From Clostridiaceae bacterium 14S0207 (GTDB lineage Bacteria > Bacillota > Clostridia > Clostridiales > Clostridiaceae), in NCBI GenBank assembly GCA_003288255.1, contig CP026600.1:558001-622000 (forward strand): a stretch of DNA of 64,000 nt, in the 5' to 3' direction. The notes under the pieces were generated by a model. The model was given only the letters and a program-made list of their open reading frames with translations. It was not told where the DNA came from and did no database searches. Below are positions 63,141 to 64,000 of this stretch, piece by piece; position 1 is the first letter of the stretch, and each line of letters starts with the position of its first letter. The translations under genes and the position numbers were made by a program.

Positions 63141-64000
63141 GTGCGCCCAGCATGGGCGCAATCTATAGGGTGAAAGTCCCGAGCGCCGAAGGTGATATAG
63201 GCGTTAGCCAATGACAAGGGTGTCCATTGCGAGATGGAATCTGAAGGAAGTCGGAGGGCAAAATTCCGGTCTGAGGAATACGAATCACATAAGAGGCTGA
63301 TTATAGCTGGATGAGTTTGCATAACAAAACAAAGTCCGTATCACCCGAAAGCTACTACAGTATATGTGGCAGATATATGGAATGAAAGATTGCGTTCTTA
63401 CCTGGGGAGGTCTGATAGATATATCATTAAAGGATGAATTTCCTACATGATAACTTACATAGTGATATGTAACTGAACTATCAGAAGTCAGCAGAGGTCA
63501 TAGTACCACACTATGTGCACGTAGTGCGGGAAGGACTGAACATTAGGAGGTTTTCAGCTTTGAATAATTCAAATAAATTACAAGGAAAGCAGACAACTCA
63601 ATACAGAGGTCGCCTCGTGGAAGGAGAAGTGGAACTTCAAGATAAGCGAGGGGCGCAGAGTAATAATTTGGCGTTAGCAAAGAGAGAAAGAGAAAACAAT
63701 GTAATAGATGATACTGATAACTTACTTGAAATGATTTTAGCTAGAGAAAATATGCTAAAAGCCATGAAAAGAGTAGTTGCTAATAAAGGAAGCCATGGTA
63801 TTGATGGTATGAAAACCGATGAATTTCGAGAATTTATCATTAAGAATTGGATAACAATTAAGCAAAAGTTATTAGAGGGAAGATATAAACCTTCACCCGT
63901 TAGGAGAGTGGAAATACCAAAACCTGACGGTGGAACTAGATTACTTGGAATTCCTACTGTACTTGATAGATTAATACAACAGGCAATAGCACAAGAACTT
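63141..64000 (+). mobile_element. Group II intron, 5' part (continues past the window)
   Basis: The sequence switches abruptly to a GC-richer, highly structured stretch beginning GTGCGCCCAGCATGGGCGC, the classic GUGYG group II intron 5' end with its domain I stem. It continues with AGGGTGAAAGTCCCGAG and GCGTTAGCCAATGACAAGGG, typical of domain I of bacterial introns carrying LtrA-type proteins. The encoded reverse transcriptase follows in domain IV. Domains V/VI and the 3' splice site lie beyond the window. It is inserted between genes, right after an intrinsic terminator. A minus-strand open frame around 63137-63322 is only a by-product of this RNA. Confidence 0.93.
63560..64000 (+). CDS. ltrA: Group II intron reverse transcriptase/maturase, 3' end outside the window
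   Basis: The frame opens with TTG at 63560 behind TTAGGAGG and stays open for 147 codons to the window end. It begins LNNSNKLQGKQTTQYRGRL and reaches the N-terminal part of the reverse transcriptase domain: NLLEMILARENMLKAMKRV, NKGSHGIDGM (RT0 region), LLEGRYKPSPVRRVEIPKPDGGTRLLGIPTVLDRLIQQAIAQEL (RT1). The YADD active site, maturase and any endonuclease domain would follow downstream. It is needed for splicing and retrohoming of its intron. No stop or frameshift is seen in the visible part, so the element may be active. Confidence 0.93.
   Translation, partial: MNNSNKLQGKQTTQYRGRLVEGEVELQDKRGAQSNNLALAKRERENNVIDDTDNLLEMILARENMLKAMKRVVANKGSHGIDGMKTDEFREFIIKNWITIKQKLLEGRYKPSPVRRVEIPKPDGGTRLLGIPTVLDRLIQQAIAQEL

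Noticed and set aside
63137-63322. Minus-strand 61-codon open frame
   Set aside because: Lies in the structured 5' part of the group II intron RNA and has no ribosome site.
1-64000. tRNA, rRNA or CRISPR loci
   Set aside because: No cloverleaf-like GC-rich stretches or spaced repeats were seen by reading; a covariance-model scan would settle this.

Overview
The window is very AT-rich (roughly 27-29% GC by eye) and carries low-GC Firmicute gene families with strong AGGAGG-type ribosome sites. It has tricistronic-type spore germination genes, T-box leaders, a class I superoxide reductase, rubrerythrin, an oxygen-sensitive type L-serine dehydratase and no aerobic respiratory genes. This points to an endospore-forming anaerobe of Clostridium sensu stricto; the species cannot be told from the sequence alone.

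Layout. 1-4.4 kb: the 3' part of a three-gene McrBC-like (type IV restriction) cassette made of a coiled-coil protein cut by the window edge, a McrB-like AAA+ motor and a DUF2357/PD-(D/E)XK McrC-like nuclease. 4.4-8.0 kb: an HD-GYP phosphodiesterase, a decayed M17 aminopeptidase and the dipeptidase PepV. 8.0-14.8 kb: a cobalamin riboswitch controlling a btuF-btuC-btuD type importer, followed by an L-Ala-D/L-Glu-type dipeptide epimerase and the RNA polymerase recycling helicase HelD. 14.8-18.7 kb: a double-P-loop ATPase, a cation diffusion facilitator and an M18 aminopeptidase. 18.9-27.5 kb: one 8.6-kb gene for a cyclic beta-1,2-glucan synthase-like enzyme. 27.6-33.5 kb: desulfoferrodoxin, a YfcC carrier, T-box-trpS and prfC. 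33.4-37.3 kb: a germinant receptor locus with gerB divergent from gerA-gerC. 37.4-43.7 kb: tyrS, a FliK-like/FlhB-C-like pair, a phosphoesterase, a DUF2225 protein and a small alarmone synthetase. 43.9-49.4 kb (minus strand): T-box-leuS, a membrane protein and a CYTH-DUF5685-DnaJ operon whose CYTH gene is frameshifted. 49.6-62.2 kb: nucleoid protein, fructose-bisphosphate aldolase, DUF421/DUF4363, a uridine-kinase-like protein, sdaAA, rubrerythrin, pssA, a CBS protein, a lipid kinase and a YgiQ radical SAM protein. 62.2-64 kb: a PRC-barrel gene with an elaborate leader, then the 5' part of a group II intron placed directly behind that gene's terminator; its reverse transcriptase runs off the window.

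Regulation visible in sequence includes one B12 riboswitch, two T-boxes (Trp UGG, Leu CUU), six promoters with a 17-bp spacer and close matches to the sigma-A consensus, and many intrinsic terminators, several shared between convergent genes. Two leaders (pepV and the PRC-barrel gene) place RNA hairpins around the Shine-Dalgarno sequence.

The most interesting candidates are the edge-truncated McrBC-like defence cassette, the CYTH gene broken in an A7 tract, the structured leaders of pepV and the PRC-barrel gene, and the group II intron behind a terminator. I did not find a clearly unprecedented multi-gene system fully inside the window; the cassette at the left edge is the best place to extend. 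No tRNA, rRNA or CRISPR array was seen.
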